In this document: one piece after another, positions 34,311 to 44,300 of the stretch
Layout of the letters: each line of letters starts with the position of its first letter
How positions within the stretch are numbered: position 1 is the first letter of the stretch
Source of the DNA: Aestuariibius sp. HNIBRBA575
GTDB taxonomy: Bacteria; Pseudomonadota; Alphaproteobacteria; Rhodobacterales; Rhodobacteraceae
Direction: 5' to 3'
Assembly (NCBI RefSeq): GCF_040932005.1
Contig: NZ_CP162414.1
Span: 2,321,501-2,385,500, forward strand
Length of the DNA: 64,000 bases
Position numbers and translations under genes: made by a program
Notes under the pieces: model-generated
Told to the model about the DNA's origin: nothing
Databases searched by the model: none
Seen by the model: only the letters and a program-made list of their open reading frames with translations

Positions 34311-34568
34311 TTATCTAGCGACGCAAGCCATGGCCATAGCGGCATCTGGGGCATGCGAAGGTGGCACTGGTAGCACCACCAGATGCGCCAACCCAGTAAA
34401 GCAACTGGAAATGCCATCGGGCAGCGAACCTGCCTCGGAAGTATCAACCACAGCCGAAATGGTTAACGTTGCAAATGGCACGTTAACGTCCTCGGCGATA
34501 GCATAGGCGCTTGCTTGTGCTGCGCTCAACAAAAGCGTCGACACTAAGATCATAGTTTGTTTGAACAT
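34311..34568 (-). CDS. small secreted protein of unknown function
   Basis: This 85-residue protein has a clear signal peptide (MILVSTLLLSAAQASA, cleavage near residue 21). The short mature part contains Ser/Thr-rich and Pro-rich stretches, with two cysteines. AGGAGG lies 8 bases before the ATG, one of the strongest ribosome sites in the window, which supports it as a real gene. I recognise no family. Confidence 0.6.
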   Translation of the reverse strand: MFKQTMILVSTLLLSAAQASAYAIAEDVNVPFATLTISAVVDTSEAGSLPDGISSCFTGLAHLVVLPVPPSHAPDAAMAMACVAR

Positions 34569-34610
34569 TTCACCCTCCTCTAGGAGACACTTGGCATATG
34601 GGGTGAAAAA

Positions 34611-34638
34611 ATTGCTGCTACAATCTGCGTTCGCGCAG
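34611..34638 (-). terminator. possible terminator of the rpoD-DUF1294 transcript
   Basis: On the minus strand a 5-bp CTGCG/CGCAG stem with a CGAA loop is followed by a weak ATTG/CAAT stem and TTTTTT, 25 bases past the DUF1294 stop. Confidence 0.4.
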
Positions 34639-34661
34639 GTGTGAAACGCCGTGAGCGCACA

Positions 34662-34955
34662 TCAAACCGACAGAACCAAATACACGACCCCTAGGACGCA
34701 TACCAAATTCAAAAAAACGGCGATTTTTAGCAATATCGCAAACGGTTGCTTTCGGGTTTTGTGACGGAACTTACGCTGTGCATACCGTCCACCAATTGCC
34801 CCGCCGATGAAAAACACAAACAGCATTGTGGCTTCGGGAATGCGCCATTGCTGTTTCACAGCTCTGCGTTTGTCCACAAACATTAGAAAAACCGCGTAAA
34901 ACGAAAACAGCGCCCCCCAAAGGAGCGCTGCTATCAAATAGGTATAGGACGGCAC
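34662..34955 (-). CDS. DUF1294 membrane protein
   Basis: The 97-residue protein has transmembrane segments at about 4-26, 43-57 and 74-95. It has the DUF1294 signature DKRRAVKQQWRIPEATMLFVFFIGGAIGG and the typical RKFRHKTRKQPF between the last two helices. Function is unknown. It starts 10 bases after the rpoD stop, so it is very likely translated from the rpoD transcript. Confidence 0.88.
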   Translation of the reverse strand: MPSYTYLIAALLWGALFSFYAVFLMFVDKRRAVKQQWRIPEATMLFVFFIGGAIGGRYAQRKFRHKTRKQPFAILLKIAVFLNLVCVLGVVYLVLSV

Positions 34956-34965
34956 AAAGGTTGTC

Positions 34966-36948
34966 TTATTGATCCAAGAAACTACGCAACTTCCGCGACC
35001 GGCTTGGATGTTTTAGTTTCCGCAGTGCTTTGGCTTCAATTTGACGGATACGTTCCCGCGTCACGCTAAACTGTTGCCCCACCTCTTCTAGGGTGTGGTC
35101 GGTGTTCATGCCGATCCCAAACCGCATCCGCAGAACACGTTCCTCGCGCGGCGTAAGAGAGGCCAGAACCCGCGTTGTGGTTTCTTTGAGGTTTTCTTGA
35201 ATGGCGCTGTCCAATGGCAGCACGGCATTTTTATCCTCAATGAAATCACCAAGTTGGCTGTCTTCTTCATCCCCAATTGGCGTCTCAAGCGAGATTGGCT
35301 CTTTGGCGATTTTCATGACCTTGCGGACTTTTTCCAAAGGCATCTGCAGCTTTTCTGCCAATTCCTCGGGTGTTGGTTCGCGGCCAATTTCATGCAGCAT
35401 CTGGCGGCCGGTGCGCACAAGTTTGTTAATCGTTTCGATCATATGCACCGGAATACGGATGGTCCGCGCCTGATCCGCGATGGACCGGGTGATCGCCTGA
35501 CGGATCCACCATGTGGCGTAGGTCGAGAATTTGTAACCGCGACGATATTCAAACTTGTCCACGGCCTTCATCAGGCCAATGTTACCTTCTTGAATAAGAT
35601 CAAGGAATTGCAGGCCACGGTTCGTGTATTTTTTCGCGATTGAAATCACCAAACGCAGGTTGGCTTCGACCATTTCTTTTTTGGCCTGTCGCGCTTCTTT
35701 TTCACCTTTTTGGACCTGCTGAACGATGCGACGGAATTCGCCGATATCCACACCCACATATTGACCAACTTGGGCCATATCAGCGCGCAGTTCCTCAACC
35801 TTGGCAGAGGACCGTTCGATGAACCCCTGCCATGCACGGCCGGTTTTCTGCGCCATCTCTTCGAGCCAGGTTGGGTCAAGCTCGCGACCGCGATAGGAAT
35901 CAATGAATTCGCGGCGATTGATCCGTGCCTGATCCGCCAATTTCACCATAGAACTGTCAATCGACATGATCCGCCGGTTGATCCCATAAAGCTGGTCGAT
36001 CAGGGCTTCGATCCGGTTGTTATGCAGGTGAAGCGAATTAACCAATTCTACGATCTCGGACCGCAATTTTTGGTACGTGTCTTCTTCTTTCGAAGAAAAC
36101 GAGCTGTCTTCGTTCAGATGCGCCGAAATACGGGCATCTTGCATTTCAGACAATTTGGCAAAATCGTTGGCAATAAGGTCAAGCGTTTCAAGAACTTGCG
36201 GCTTTAGCGCTGCTTCCATCGCGGCCAGCGACATGTTGGCCTGTTCGTCCTCATCGTCATCATCATCCGCGGCAATTGGGTTGCCATCCGCGTCAAGCTC
36301 TGGACCTTCGTCCTTCTTTTCGCCAGGTGTGGTCGCGGCGGCGGCCGTGTCCACGACCGGCTCTTGCTCGTCATCATCCATCTGATTGCCAAACGTGGCC
36401 TCCAGATCGATCACATCGCGCAGCAAAATGTCCTCAGACAGCAATTCGTCACGCCAGATGGTGATCGCTTGGAATGTCAGCGGGCTTTCACACAGGCCCA
36501 AAATCATGGTGTTGCGACCGGCTTCGATCCGCTTGGCGATGGCAATTTCGCCCTCACGGCTCAGCAGTTCGACGGACCCCATTTCACGCAGATACATCCG
36601 AACCGGATCATCGGTGCGATCCAGTTTTTCAGCTTCGGCACCGCCGAGCGTAACTTCGCGCGTGCCACCAGACGCAACGATGTCGGTCGATTTTGCATCG
36701 CCCTCTTCTGCGTCTTCGTCTTCTTCGGTGACTTGGATGCCCATTTCCGACAACATCGACATGACGTCTTCGATCTGATCCGAACTCACTTGATCAGGCG
36801 GCAGAACCTGATTCAACTGATCATAGGTAATGAAGCCTTTTTCACGTGCTTCTGCGATCATCTTTTTGACCGCGGCCTGAGACAGGTCGAAACCTACATC
36901 AGCGTCCTGATCCTGATCCTTGCGGTCGTCATTATCTTTGGCGGCCAT
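34966..36948 (-). CDS. rpoD: RNA polymerase primary sigma factor (sigma-70)
   Basis: This is the 660-residue housekeeping sigma. Region 1.1 is at about 25-85, followed by an acidic spacer (DEDAEEGD) and region 1.2 ([29 protein letters not shown]). A long acidic non-conserved insertion follows (about 190-240, with [10 protein letters not shown]). Regions 2-4 are complete ([70 protein letters not shown]). It follows dnaG as in the macromolecular-synthesis operon. The 152-base gap to dnaG has four GANTC sites and a hairpin. Confidence 0.98.
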   Translation of the reverse strand: MAAKDNDDRKDQDQDADVGFDLSQAAVKKMIAEAREKGFITYDQLNQVLPPDQVSSDQIEDVMSMLSEMGIQVTEEDEDAEEGDAKSTDIVASGGTREVTLGGAEAEKLDRTDDPVRMYLREMGSVELLSREGEIAIAKRIEAGRNTMILGLCESPLTFQAITIWRDELLSEDILLRDVIDLEATFGNQMDDDEQEPVVDTAAAATTPGEKKDEGPELDADGNPIAADDDDDEDEQANMSLAAMEAALKPQVLETLDLIANDFAKLSEMQDARISAHLNEDSSFSSKEEDTYQKLRSEIVELVNSLHLHNNRIEALIDQLYGINRRIMSIDSSMVKLADQARINRREFIDSYRGRELDPTWLEEMAQKTGRAWQGFIERSSAKVEELRADMAQVGQYVGVDIGEFRRIVQQVQKGEKEARQAKKEMVEANLRLVISIAKKYTNRGLQFLDLIQEGNIGLMKAVDKFEYRRGYKFSTYATWWIRQAITRSIADQARTIRIPVHMIETINKLVRTGRQMLHEIGREPTPEELAEKLQMPLEKVRKVMKIAKEPISLETPIGDEEDSQLGDFIEDKNAVLPLDSAIQENLKETTTRVLASLTPREERVLRMRFGIGMNTDHTLEEVGQQFSVTRERIRQIEAKALRKLKHPSRSRKLRSFLDQ

Positions 36949-36968
36949 TCAGGGCTCCTAAACTGTGG

Positions 36969-36985
36969 GGCGTTGTGTGAACGCC
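36969..36985 (-). promoter_or_regulatory. hairpin in the rpoD leader
   Basis: GGCGTT/AACGCC with a 5-base loop sits 20-37 bases before the rpoD ATG, just upstream of its AGGAGC ribosome site. It may affect translation or mRNA stability; no T-run is present. Confidence 0.35.
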
Positions 36986-36992
36986 GGGTCGT

Positions 36993-37043
36993 GATTCGCA
37001 AGTGATTCGCTTTGGACGAATCAATCGTTGCTTTGACTGATTC
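36993..37043. promoter_or_regulatory. cluster of four GANTC (CcrM-type) methylation sites
   Basis: GATTC at 36993, 37004 and 37039 and GAATC at 37018 fall within 51 bases upstream of rpoD. Three are part of direct repeats of TGATTCGC, two of them extended to TGATTCGCAAG. GANTC is the target of the cell-cycle methyltransferase CcrM in alphaproteobacteria. Confidence 0.55.
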
Positions 37044-37100
37044 GCAAGCGGAATGGGCGGGATTTCCGGCGAATGTTGCCGTTAACCTATTACGATCTTG

Positions 37101-39023
37101 TTATCGCTTCATCTTTAGGCTGCGGATTAGGTCATCCAAGGCAGTGCGTTCCTCTTTGTTCATCTTGGCGCCATTGGCCCCGGTTTCGAACTCTGCTTTG
37201 TCGTCGTCATCGGCATGCCCAGAATTATTCAGCGCCGCGCTGGACTGGGCCAGACGGGCAGTCACATATTCACCAGCAGGGCCAGAACGCATTTCTTCGA
37301 TCGCTTCTTCGATCTCTCGTTCATGGCCACGACGGGCGGTTAATTTAGCGAATTCTTCGCCTAGGCACATTTGCGCGACCTCTTGGTTTCCGGGTCTGCG
37401 CACGGCCGGGACGATCGAAACATGGGGCTGTCCAAACAGATTTTCAAGAGGGATTGGACCCAATTGATCAAACAGAGCTTCGCGAATGTCGTCACGATGC
37501 GCATTATCCAGCAACGCATCCCGCAAATCGCGGTGATCCGGTGTGGATGTATCCATAGTTTCGAGCTGCGCCTCAAACTCAGCCAAGCAATCTGGATTGG
37601 CGATCAAGGTCGCCAAAATCACCGCTTCGCGCAGCACGTCCTGATCGCCACCCTGCGCCAAAATAGACGACCTGGCCCCAGCGGTTGCCGCCGCTTTGGG
37701 TTGCCATTTTTTACCAAATTTATTTGGCGCAGATCGGCGGGGATTGAACAATTCCCATCTCAGGCGTTTTATCTCTTCGCCATAATGGCTTCGGATCGAT
37801 GGGTCCTGAATGGTTTTTATCTTTTCTCTCAGCACCTTATCCAACGCAGCTTTGCGTTCAGGGCTATCCAGCACCTTGCCGCTGGTTTCGCGCGACCACA
37901 ATAATCGAACCATGGGCTGGGCCTGATCGATCAGCGTCTGCACCGCAGCGGCCCCGTTTTTGCGCAACACATCATCGGGGTCTTGGCCTTGGGGCATCAT
38001 GGCAAATCGCAAGGATTTTCCAGCCTCAAGCAAGGGCAGCGCATTGTCGATCAACCGCATCGCCGCGCGCAGACCGGCCGTGTCACCATCCAGCGCAATG
38101 ATCGGTTCATCAGACATCCGCCACATCAGCCGAAGCTGGTTTTCGGTGATGGCCGTACCCAACGGGGCGACGGTGCTGTGAAACCCAAATTCCGACAGCG
38201 CGATCACGTCCATATAGCCTTCGGCGACGATCAATGGCTGGCCTTTGCCGGCAGCTTCGCGGGCGGGGGCGTGATTATAAAGACTGCGGCCTTTGTCGAA
38301 CAATTCTGTTTCGGGCGAATTCAGATATTTGGCGTTGTCATTGGGGTCCATGGCCCGCCCACCAAAGGCAATGGCGCGTCCGCGCGCATCCCGGATCGGG
38401 AACATGATCCGCCCACGAAACGTATCATAGGGTTTGCCGCCTTTGGTCGATGGTTTGGCCAATCCAGCGCCAAGGATCAGATTTTCATCGATATTTTTAC
38501 CGCGCAAATGATCCCAAAGACCCTGCCAATTGTCCGGTGCAAAACCAATTTCCCAGCGGTTCCGCGCCTGTTCGTCCAATCCGCGCCCCGCCAGATAATC
38601 CCGCGCATCCCGCGCGGCACCGGTTTTCAATTGCAGCCGGAACCATTGCACGGCCTGTTCCATGACATCCGACAAAAGCGTCCGGCGATCTGCCTTTTCC
38701 TGCGCGCGAGGATCTTTGGCGGGCATGGTCAATCCGGCCTCTCCGGCCAGAATTTCCACCGCTTCCATAAAGCTTACATTTTCGGTTTCGCGCACAAATG
38801 AAATGGCGTCCCCTTTGGCATGACAGCCAAAACAATAGTAAAATCCCTTTTTGTCATCCACATGAAATGACGCGGTTTTTTCCTGATGAAAGGGACAAGG
38901 CGACCACATATCACCCTTGCCCGGTTGGGATTTTTTGTTGTCCCACATGACTTTACGACCCACAACCTGTGACAGGCTAAGGTGTGTTCGTAGTTCGTCA
39001 AGGAATCCGGGGGGCAGGCTCAT
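37101..39023 (-). CDS. dnaG: DNA primase DnaG
   Basis: The 640-residue primase has an N-terminal CHC2 zinc finger (CPFHQEKTASFHVDDKKGFYYCFGCHAKGD at about 43-72) and a TOPRIM catalytic core (VAEGYMDVIAL near 265 and ALDGDTAGLRAAMR near 312). The C-terminal DnaB-interaction region is at about 450-640. It synthesises RNA primers at the fork. It starts 36 bases after the soxG stop with no terminator between, which is an unusual upstream neighbour. Confidence 0.97.
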   Translation of the reverse strand: MSLPPGFLDELRTHLSLSQVVGRKVMWDNKKSQPGKGDMWSPCPFHQEKTASFHVDDKKGFYYCFGCHAKGDAISFVRETENVSFMEAVEILAGEAGLTMPAKDPRAQEKADRRTLLSDVMEQAVQWFRLQLKTGAARDARDYLAGRGLDEQARNRWEIGFAPDNWQGLWDHLRGKNIDENLILGAGLAKPSTKGGKPYDTFRGRIMFPIRDARGRAIAFGGRAMDPNDNAKYLNSPETELFDKGRSLYNHAPAREAAGKGQPLIVAEGYMDVIALSEFGFHSTVAPLGTAITENQLRLMWRMSDEPIIALDGDTAGLRAAMRLIDNALPLLEAGKSLRFAMMPQGQDPDDVLRKNGAAAVQTLIDQAQPMVRLLWSRETSGKVLDSPERKAALDKVLREKIKTIQDPSIRSHYGEEIKRLRWELFNPRRSAPNKFGKKWQPKAAATAGARSSILAQGGDQDVLREAVILATLIANPDCLAEFEAQLETMDTSTPDHRDLRDALLDNAHRDDIREALFDQLGPIPLENLFGQPHVSIVPAVRRPGNQEVAQMCLGEEFAKLTARRGHEREIEEAIEEMRSGPAGEYVTARLAQSSAALNNSGHADDDDKAEFETGANGAKMNKEERTALDDLIRSLKMKR

Positions 39024-39059
39024 GGGGTGTATTATCTGCGAACCAACCAGAAAGTCCAG

Positions 39060-39599
39060 TTACCCGCGCCCAGCAATTCCTGTTGCCGCATGTTCCAGCT
39101 CTTTGCACAGCGTTGTGGCCATCGACCGCATCACCATGACATCAAATGTATCCACATCGACGCGCGTAACAGACCCGGTCATATGGCCAATCAATGTGCG
39201 GGCTGTGGTGTTTATCGGCATCGCCGATTGGCGCAGATCAACGGGAATTAGCCGCGCGAGGACCTGTTCAACCTGTGCCCCCTGCAATCGGATGACGGCC
39301 CATGCCCCGGTCTGATCTGTCATCGCGGCAAGCGGCGTCGGGGGCAATTTCGCCTCAAAAATCAGCGCCTGCCCCGGCCCCAGCCACATCGCGCGTACTC
39401 GCCCGTGATTTGGCGCGGTATTAGGGGTGGGAAACGGCACACCGATCTTTTCCATCAGCCATTCAGAAATCACCGTATCTTGTCCCCGAAAGGGCGCAAG
39501 TGATGTGATGCGTTTTGGGACCACTTCGGACAAAGAGACCTGTCCAATTGTTTTTGCACTCCAATCGGAAAGCGCAGAAATTGGTTTAAGTTCAATCAT
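39060..39599 (-). CDS. soxG: sarcosine oxidase gamma subunit
   Basis: This 179-residue subunit of heterotetrameric sarcosine oxidase is related to the GcvT-like folate domain (LKPISALSDWSAKTI; WLGPGQALIFEAKLP; AVIRLQGAQVEQVLARLIPVDLR). In the complex it lies at the periphery near SoxA. It overlaps soxA by 8 bases, so translation is coupled. It is the last sox gene; dnaG follows after 36 bases. Confidence 0.9.
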   Translation of the reverse strand: MIELKPISALSDWSAKTIGQVSLSEVVPKRITSLAPFRGQDTVISEWLMEKIGVPFPTPNTAPNHGRVRAMWLGPGQALIFEAKLPPTPLAAMTDQTGAWAVIRLQGAQVEQVLARLIPVDLRQSAMPINTTARTLIGHMTGSVTRVDVDTFDVMVMRSMATTLCKELEHAATGIAGRG

Positions 39600-42522
39600 G
39601 TAGGCGATCTCCGCTTAGGTCAAAGAAAACGGGATCACATATTTCAACGGTCACATCAGCACCATGCAAATGATCAACCATGCGCAAATGGTCGCCAATG
39701 CGCGCGCGCCCATTGCGTAAAAATCCCAATCCCAAATAACTGGATAACGTTGGCGAATATCCAACCGATGTCAGATATCCGAGATCATTTTCGCGGCGCG
39801 CCCGAACGTCGGATTCAAACAAATGCGCCCCGGCATGCAGCATTTGATCCGATGCAATCGTGCGAATGCCGACCATTTGTTCACGAGATGCCCCCAGCAG
39901 ACCCGGCCGACGAGAGGCAGAAAAGCCAACACAATCCTTTTTGCGTGACACCATGCGATCCATGCCGATGTCATCCATCGTGATGCGTCCGTGAATTTCT
40001 GCATGGGTCAAAAACCCTTTTTCAATCCGCAACACATTTAACGCTTCCATCCCATAGGGCCCACCGCCAAGCGATTGGGTATGGTGCAGCAATGTTGAAA
40101 ACAACGCCGCCCCATATTGGGTAGGAACCGCGATTTCGTAGGCATGTTCCCCCGAAAAAGAGATACGGAACAGCCGCGCAGATGTGCCCGCGATCGACAC
40201 ATCCCCACAACTCATGAACGGAAACTGGTCACGCCCCAAAGGCGTATCCAATATTTTATTCAGCAAATCCCGTGATTTAGGACCCGCGACGGCAAATTGC
40301 GCCCATTGTTCGGTCACCGAAATCGTGTGAACATCCATGTGTTTGCAATGGGACTGACGCAAGAAATCCAGATGCATCATCACCTGCCCCGCAGCGGCAG
40401 TGGTGGTGGTCATTACATAGTGATCGGGCGCCAAACACGCCGTGGTTCCGTCATCCATGACATGGCCATCTTCGCGCAGCATAATCCCATAGCGCACCCG
40501 ACCCGGCTTTAGCGTTGAAAACGTATTGGCATAGGCAAAGTCTAAAAACGCAGCAGCGTCAGGACCTTGGACGTCAATTTTGCCCAGCGTCGAGACATCG
40601 CAAATCCCGACATGTTCGCGAACCATTTTCACTTCTCTATCGCAGCTTTGACGCCAGTGGGTTTCACCGTGAATTGGATAATAGCTGGCCCGGTGCCACA
40701 ACCCGGCCTCGATTTGTGGCGCGCCGAGCTTTTTCGACATTGCGTGTGAAGTCAGCAACCGATGCGGCGCAAAACCCTGACCTTGGGCCCCTGCCCCCAT
40801 CGCACCAATTGAGACGGGCGTATAGGGCGGGCGAAATGTGGTGGTTCCAGTTTCAGGAATGCCGCGCCCGGTTGCATCCGCCAAAATTGCCAAGGCCACA
40901 ACATTTGAATTTTTGCCCTGATCGGTGGCCATACCTTGGGTTGTGTAGCGCTTCATATGTTCAACAGACCGCATGTTTTCCTGTGCTGCCTGTCGGACAT
41001 CTTTGGTGGTGACGTCGTTTTGAAAATCCAGCCATTTCCGCCCCTTACCGACGGTTTCCCACAAAGGGGAAATACGATAGGGATCATCCTGGGCATCAGG
41101 TATTGTGACGTTTTTCACCTTAAAGTTCAGGTCGTTACAGATTGCCTCTGCGGCACTCACCCCGTCCTTTAAACATGCGGCGGTGGACATTATTCCGTTT
41201 GCCGCCCCGCAGGTGATCAGACCCGGAACAGTGTCTGGCCTAGGAACAAACGCCGCCAAATCCGGGTTCCAAACAGGTCGATTGTTCAGATGACAGGTCA
41301 AATGTACCGAAGGGTTCCACCCCCCCGAAACGGCCAGTCCATCCACCTGCAAATCAGTGACCTTTGCCCCCTGACAGACCCGGATACCATTGATTTTGTG
41401 TCGCCCCTGCGCCGATGAAATCTGGCCACCTGCCAGTACTGGAAATGCGTCGGACGCCGCAATGTCAGGCCGTGGATCAATCAATGCAACCACGTCTATT
41501 CCGGCATCCGATAAATCATGCGCCGTTTGATGCGCATCATCATTGTTGCCAAAAACCGCGATCCTTTGCCCCGGAACCACCCCCCAGCGATTTAAATACG
41601 ACCGCATTGCCCCAGCGGTCATAATCCCCGGTCGGTCATTATTTGCAAACGCAATGGGCCGTTCCAATGCGCCCGCGGCCAAAACAGTGCGTTTTGCTGC
41701 GATCCGCCAAAAACACTCTAGCGATTTATCAGCTTGGCGCGGATGATGATGGCCAACCTTTTCCAGCGCGCCAAACGTCCCCTGATCGTAAACCCCGGTG
41801 ATGGTCGTCCGGGGCATCAGCCGCACATTATCCATATGTGACAATTGGATAATCATGTCCTGCGCCCAGATCGCAGATGGTTTTCCATCGACCTCTTGGG
41901 TCTCAGACAAAAGCCGCCCGCCCATTTGAAAATCTTCGTCAGCCAAAATGACATCGGCCCCCGAACGCGCAGCGGACCATGCCGCCATCAACCCCGATGG
42001 CCCAGCGCCGATGACCAGAACATCGCAAAATGCATAGGCTTTTTCGTACCTGTCCGTGTTGGCCAAGCCGCTTAATGCGCCCAATCCTGCCGCCCGACGG
42101 ATCACTGGTTCATAGAGTTTTTCCCAGAATGATTTGGGCCACATAAAGGTTTTATAATAAAATCCAGCGCCCAAAAAAGAGGCCGCCAAATTGGTGATCG
42201 ACATCAGATCAAACCCCAATGACGGCCAACGGTTTTGGCTTGTGGCCTCCAATCCTTCGTATAATTCCTGAGTTGTGGCGCGCGTGTTTGGGTCGGCCTG
42301 TGCGCCGCGGCCAATTGTCATCAAAGCGTTTGGCTCTTCGCTGCCCGCCGTCAACACGCCGCGTGGGCGATGATATTTGAACGATCGCCCCAACAAATGC
42401 ACGTCATTCGCCATCAATGCCGATGCCAGCGTGTCCCCGGTCCGGCCTGTCAACTGCCGTCCGTCAAATTGAAATCGAATGTCCGATTGATCCGAATAGA
42501 TGCCTTTTCCCGGAATTCTCAT
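39592..42522 (-). CDS. soxA: sarcosine oxidase alpha subunit
   Basis: The 976-residue protein has an N-terminal 2Fe-2S-ferredoxin-like fold (about 15-90, IRFQFDGRQLTGRTGDTLASALMANDVHLLGRSFKYHRPRG). An FAD/NAD-binding oxidoreductase domain follows (VLVIGAGPSGLMAAWSAARSGADVILADED near 170). The C-terminal GcvT-like tetrahydrofolate domain is at about 610-976. SoxA binds NAD+ and passes the methylene group from sarcosine oxidation to tetrahydrofolate, giving 5,10-methylene-THF. It overlaps soxD by 4 bases. Confidence 0.95.
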   Translation of the reverse strand: MRIPGKGIYSDQSDIRFQFDGRQLTGRTGDTLASALMANDVHLLGRSFKYHRPRGVLTAGSEEPNALMTIGRGAQADPNTRATTQELYEGLEATSQNRWPSLGFDLMSITNLAASFLGAGFYYKTFMWPKSFWEKLYEPVIRRAAGLGALSGLANTDRYEKAYAFCDVLVIGAGPSGLMAAWSAARSGADVILADEDFQMGGRLLSETQEVDGKPSAIWAQDMIIQLSHMDNVRLMPRTTITGVYDQGTFGALEKVGHHHPRQADKSLECFWRIAAKRTVLAAGALERPIAFANNDRPGIMTAGAMRSYLNRWGVVPGQRIAVFGNNDDAHQTAHDLSDAGIDVVALIDPRPDIAASDAFPVLAGGQISSAQGRHKINGIRVCQGAKVTDLQVDGLAVSGGWNPSVHLTCHLNNRPVWNPDLAAFVPRPDTVPGLITCGAANGIMSTAACLKDGVSAAEAICNDLNFKVKNVTIPDAQDDPYRISPLWETVGKGRKWLDFQNDVTTKDVRQAAQENMRSVEHMKRYTTQGMATDQGKNSNVVALAILADATGRGIPETGTTTFRPPYTPVSIGAMGAGAQGQGFAPHRLLTSHAMSKKLGAPQIEAGLWHRASYYPIHGETHWRQSCDREVKMVREHVGICDVSTLGKIDVQGPDAAAFLDFAYANTFSTLKPGRVRYGIMLREDGHVMDDGTTACLAPDHYVMTTTTAAAGQVMMHLDFLRQSHCKHMDVHTISVTEQWAQFAVAGPKSRDLLNKILDTPLGRDQFPFMSCGDVSIAGTSARLFRISFSGEHAYEIAVPTQYGAALFSTLLHHTQSLGGGPYGMEALNVLRIEKGFLTHAEIHGRITMDDIGMDRMVSRKKDCVGFSASRRPGLLGASREQMVGIRTIASDQMLHAGAHLFESDVRARRENDLGYLTSVGYSPTLSSYLGLGFLRNGRARIGDHLRMVDHLHGADVTVEICDPVFFDLSGDRLHD

Positions 42523-42779
42523 GATCGGGCATCCGTCGCCGTTTGCGTGGCATTAATTGCATGTGTGACGGTGTTACGATGCACAACAATCCAGGTGCCG
42601 CAAGGGCCGTGATACCACAAATCCTTGTGTGATCCTGCGGGGTTATCCCGATTGTGCAAATAGTCATCCCACATATCCGGCCCTGCATCCGCAGCGGGTC
42701 GATCCAAGGCCAATTCCGCACCTTGATAGGTGAATTCCCGGAGGTCACGTTCGCCACAATAAGGACAGGTTAGCCTCAT
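42519..42779 (-). CDS. soxD: sarcosine oxidase delta subunit
   Basis: The 86-residue zinc-binding subunit has CPYCGERDLREF at the start and the later HGPCGTWIVVHRNT supplying the other ligands, with the family's WDDYLHNRDNPAGSHKDLWYH between. It stabilises the alpha-beta interface of the oxidase. It lies between soxB (30 bases away) and soxA (ATGA overlap). Confidence 0.93.
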   Translation of the reverse strand: MRLTCPYCGERDLREFTYQGAELALDRPAADAGPDMWDDYLHNRDNPAGSHKDLWYHGPCGTWIVVHRNTVTHAINATQTATDARS

Positions 42780-42809
42780 GTGTGGCCCCCGACTGCAAGT
42801 AGGCGATCG

Positions 42810-44063
42810 TCAATGCAAATTGTGTTGTGCACCTGTTGCCTCCTCATCCATCAAATTTTGCCCTGTTCGAAACCGGTCCAGTCGGAATTTGGCCGCTGGT
42901 GCGTGATGCTCATCTTTGGCGATTAAATGCGCAAAGCTGAACCCAGATCCCGGCACGGCTTTGAAACCGCCGTAACACCAACCGCAATTCAGATAGAGCC
43001 CGCCAATCTCGGTTTTGTCGATTATCGGCGATCCGTCCGGCGACATATCCATGATCCCCCCCCAAGACCGCAAAACTCGTGCCTTGGCGATGCCGGGCAA
43101 AACCGACATGCAGGATTCCATCGTATGTTCGGCCATGGGCAAATTCCCCCGCGCCGCATAAGAGGCGTAAAAATCCAAAAAGGACCCAAACACCAATCCA
43201 CCTTTGTCTGATTGACTAATATACAGATGCCCTTCGGCAAAGGTCACAACTTGATCCAAGATCGGTTTTAACCCTTCTGTGACAAAGGCTTGTAAGATGT
43301 GACTTTCAATTGGGAGCCGCATGCCAGCCATTGCGGCAACCTGACTGGACCTGCCTGCCACGACAATGGCCACTTTTTTGGCTTTGATCTGACCGTGGCT
43401 GGTTTGAACACCGCGCACAGTGCCATTTTCGACATCGATGCCAGTGACTTCGCAGTTTTGGATCAAATCAACGCCCCGCCTATCTGCCCCGCGCGCATAA
43501 CCCCAGGCAACCGCGTCATGGCGTGCCGTGCCACCCCGAGGATGCAATAGCCCGCCCATGATCGGAAAACGCGCATTGTCAAAATCCAACCCCGGCACGC
43601 GTTTTCTGACGGCTTCGCGATCCAGTAAAATCGCATCATCCCCTTGATTTACCATCGCATTTCCACGACGCACAAAGGCATCCCGCTGCCCATCAGAATG
43701 AAAGATATTCAACACGCCACGCTGAGACATCATCATATTGAAATTCAGCTCTTGCTCCATCCCTTCCCACAGTTTCAGGGAATGCGAATAAAACTCTGAA
43801 TTACCCGGAAGCCCATAATTGGCCCGCACAATTGTTGTGTTGCGCCCAACATTTCCCCCGCCCAGATATCCTTTTTCTAAGACGGCGATATTGCTCAGAT
43901 TGTGTTCTTTGGCCAGATAATAGGCGGTTGCCAAACCATGGCCGCCGCCGCCGATCACGATGATATCGTATTCAGATTTGGGGGTCGGATCGCGCCATAA
44001 CGGCCGCCACCCTTTGTTTCCTGTTAAGCCCTCTTTCAGTAATTTAAGGCCCGAAAACCGCAT
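42810..44063 (-). CDS. soxB: sarcosine oxidase beta subunit
   Basis: The 417-residue flavoprotein has the dinucleotide motif DIIVIGGGGHGLATAYYLAKEH near residue 32. A histidine-containing segment likely to hold covalent FMN and the C-terminal NCGWCYGGFKAVPGSG give the SoxB signature. It oxidatively demethylates sarcosine to glycine. Start 44063 (MRFSGLKLL) matches the family and is preferred over 44117. It is the first gene of soxBDAG, reading from the gap after the gdh terminator. This places the operon promoter in 44064-44220. Confidence 0.95.
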   Translation of the reverse strand: MRFSGLKLLKEGLTGNKGWRPLWRDPTPKSEYDIIVIGGGGHGLATAYYLAKEHNLSNIAVLEKGYLGGGNVGRNTTIVRANYGLPGNSEFYSHSLKLWEGMEQELNFNMMMSQRGVLNIFHSDGQRDAFVRRGNAMVNQGDDAILLDREAVRKRVPGLDFDNARFPIMGGLLHPRGGTARHDAVAWGYARGADRRGVDLIQNCEVTGIDVENGTVRGVQTSHGQIKAKKVAIVVAGRSSQVAAMAGMRLPIESHILQAFVTEGLKPILDQVVTFAEGHLYISQSDKGGLVFGSFLDFYASYAARGNLPMAEHTMESCMSVLPGIAKARVLRSWGGIMDMSPDGSPIIDKTEIGGLYLNCGWCYGGFKAVPGSGFSFAHLIAKDEHHAPAAKFRLDRFRTGQNLMDEEATGAQHNLH

Positions 44064-44220
44064 AAACCTGCCAGTCGTTAAGTGTGAATAGGTGTGTTTG
44101 TTTGATCCTATTCGCATTGGTCAGCCCATTTAAAAGACTTTTGCGACCCGGGTTGGTCTGTTCGCGACCATTATCAGCAATTAATTTGGTGTGGGATAAG
44201 GCGTTGGCCAGCAACCCAAA

Positions 44221-44246
44221 AGCTGCCGACATTGATGCCGGCAGCT
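44221..44246 (-). terminator. Rho-independent terminator of the glutamate dehydrogenase gene
   Basis: On the minus strand a perfect 8-bp stem AGCTGCCG/CGGCAGCT is followed by TTTT, 55 bases past the gdh stop. It separates gdh from the sox operon. Confidence 0.8.
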
Positions 44247-44300
44247 CTGATAAATTTGATGTGAGCAGGTAGCGCCCATTTCTTGAGGAAAAGTGAAGCG

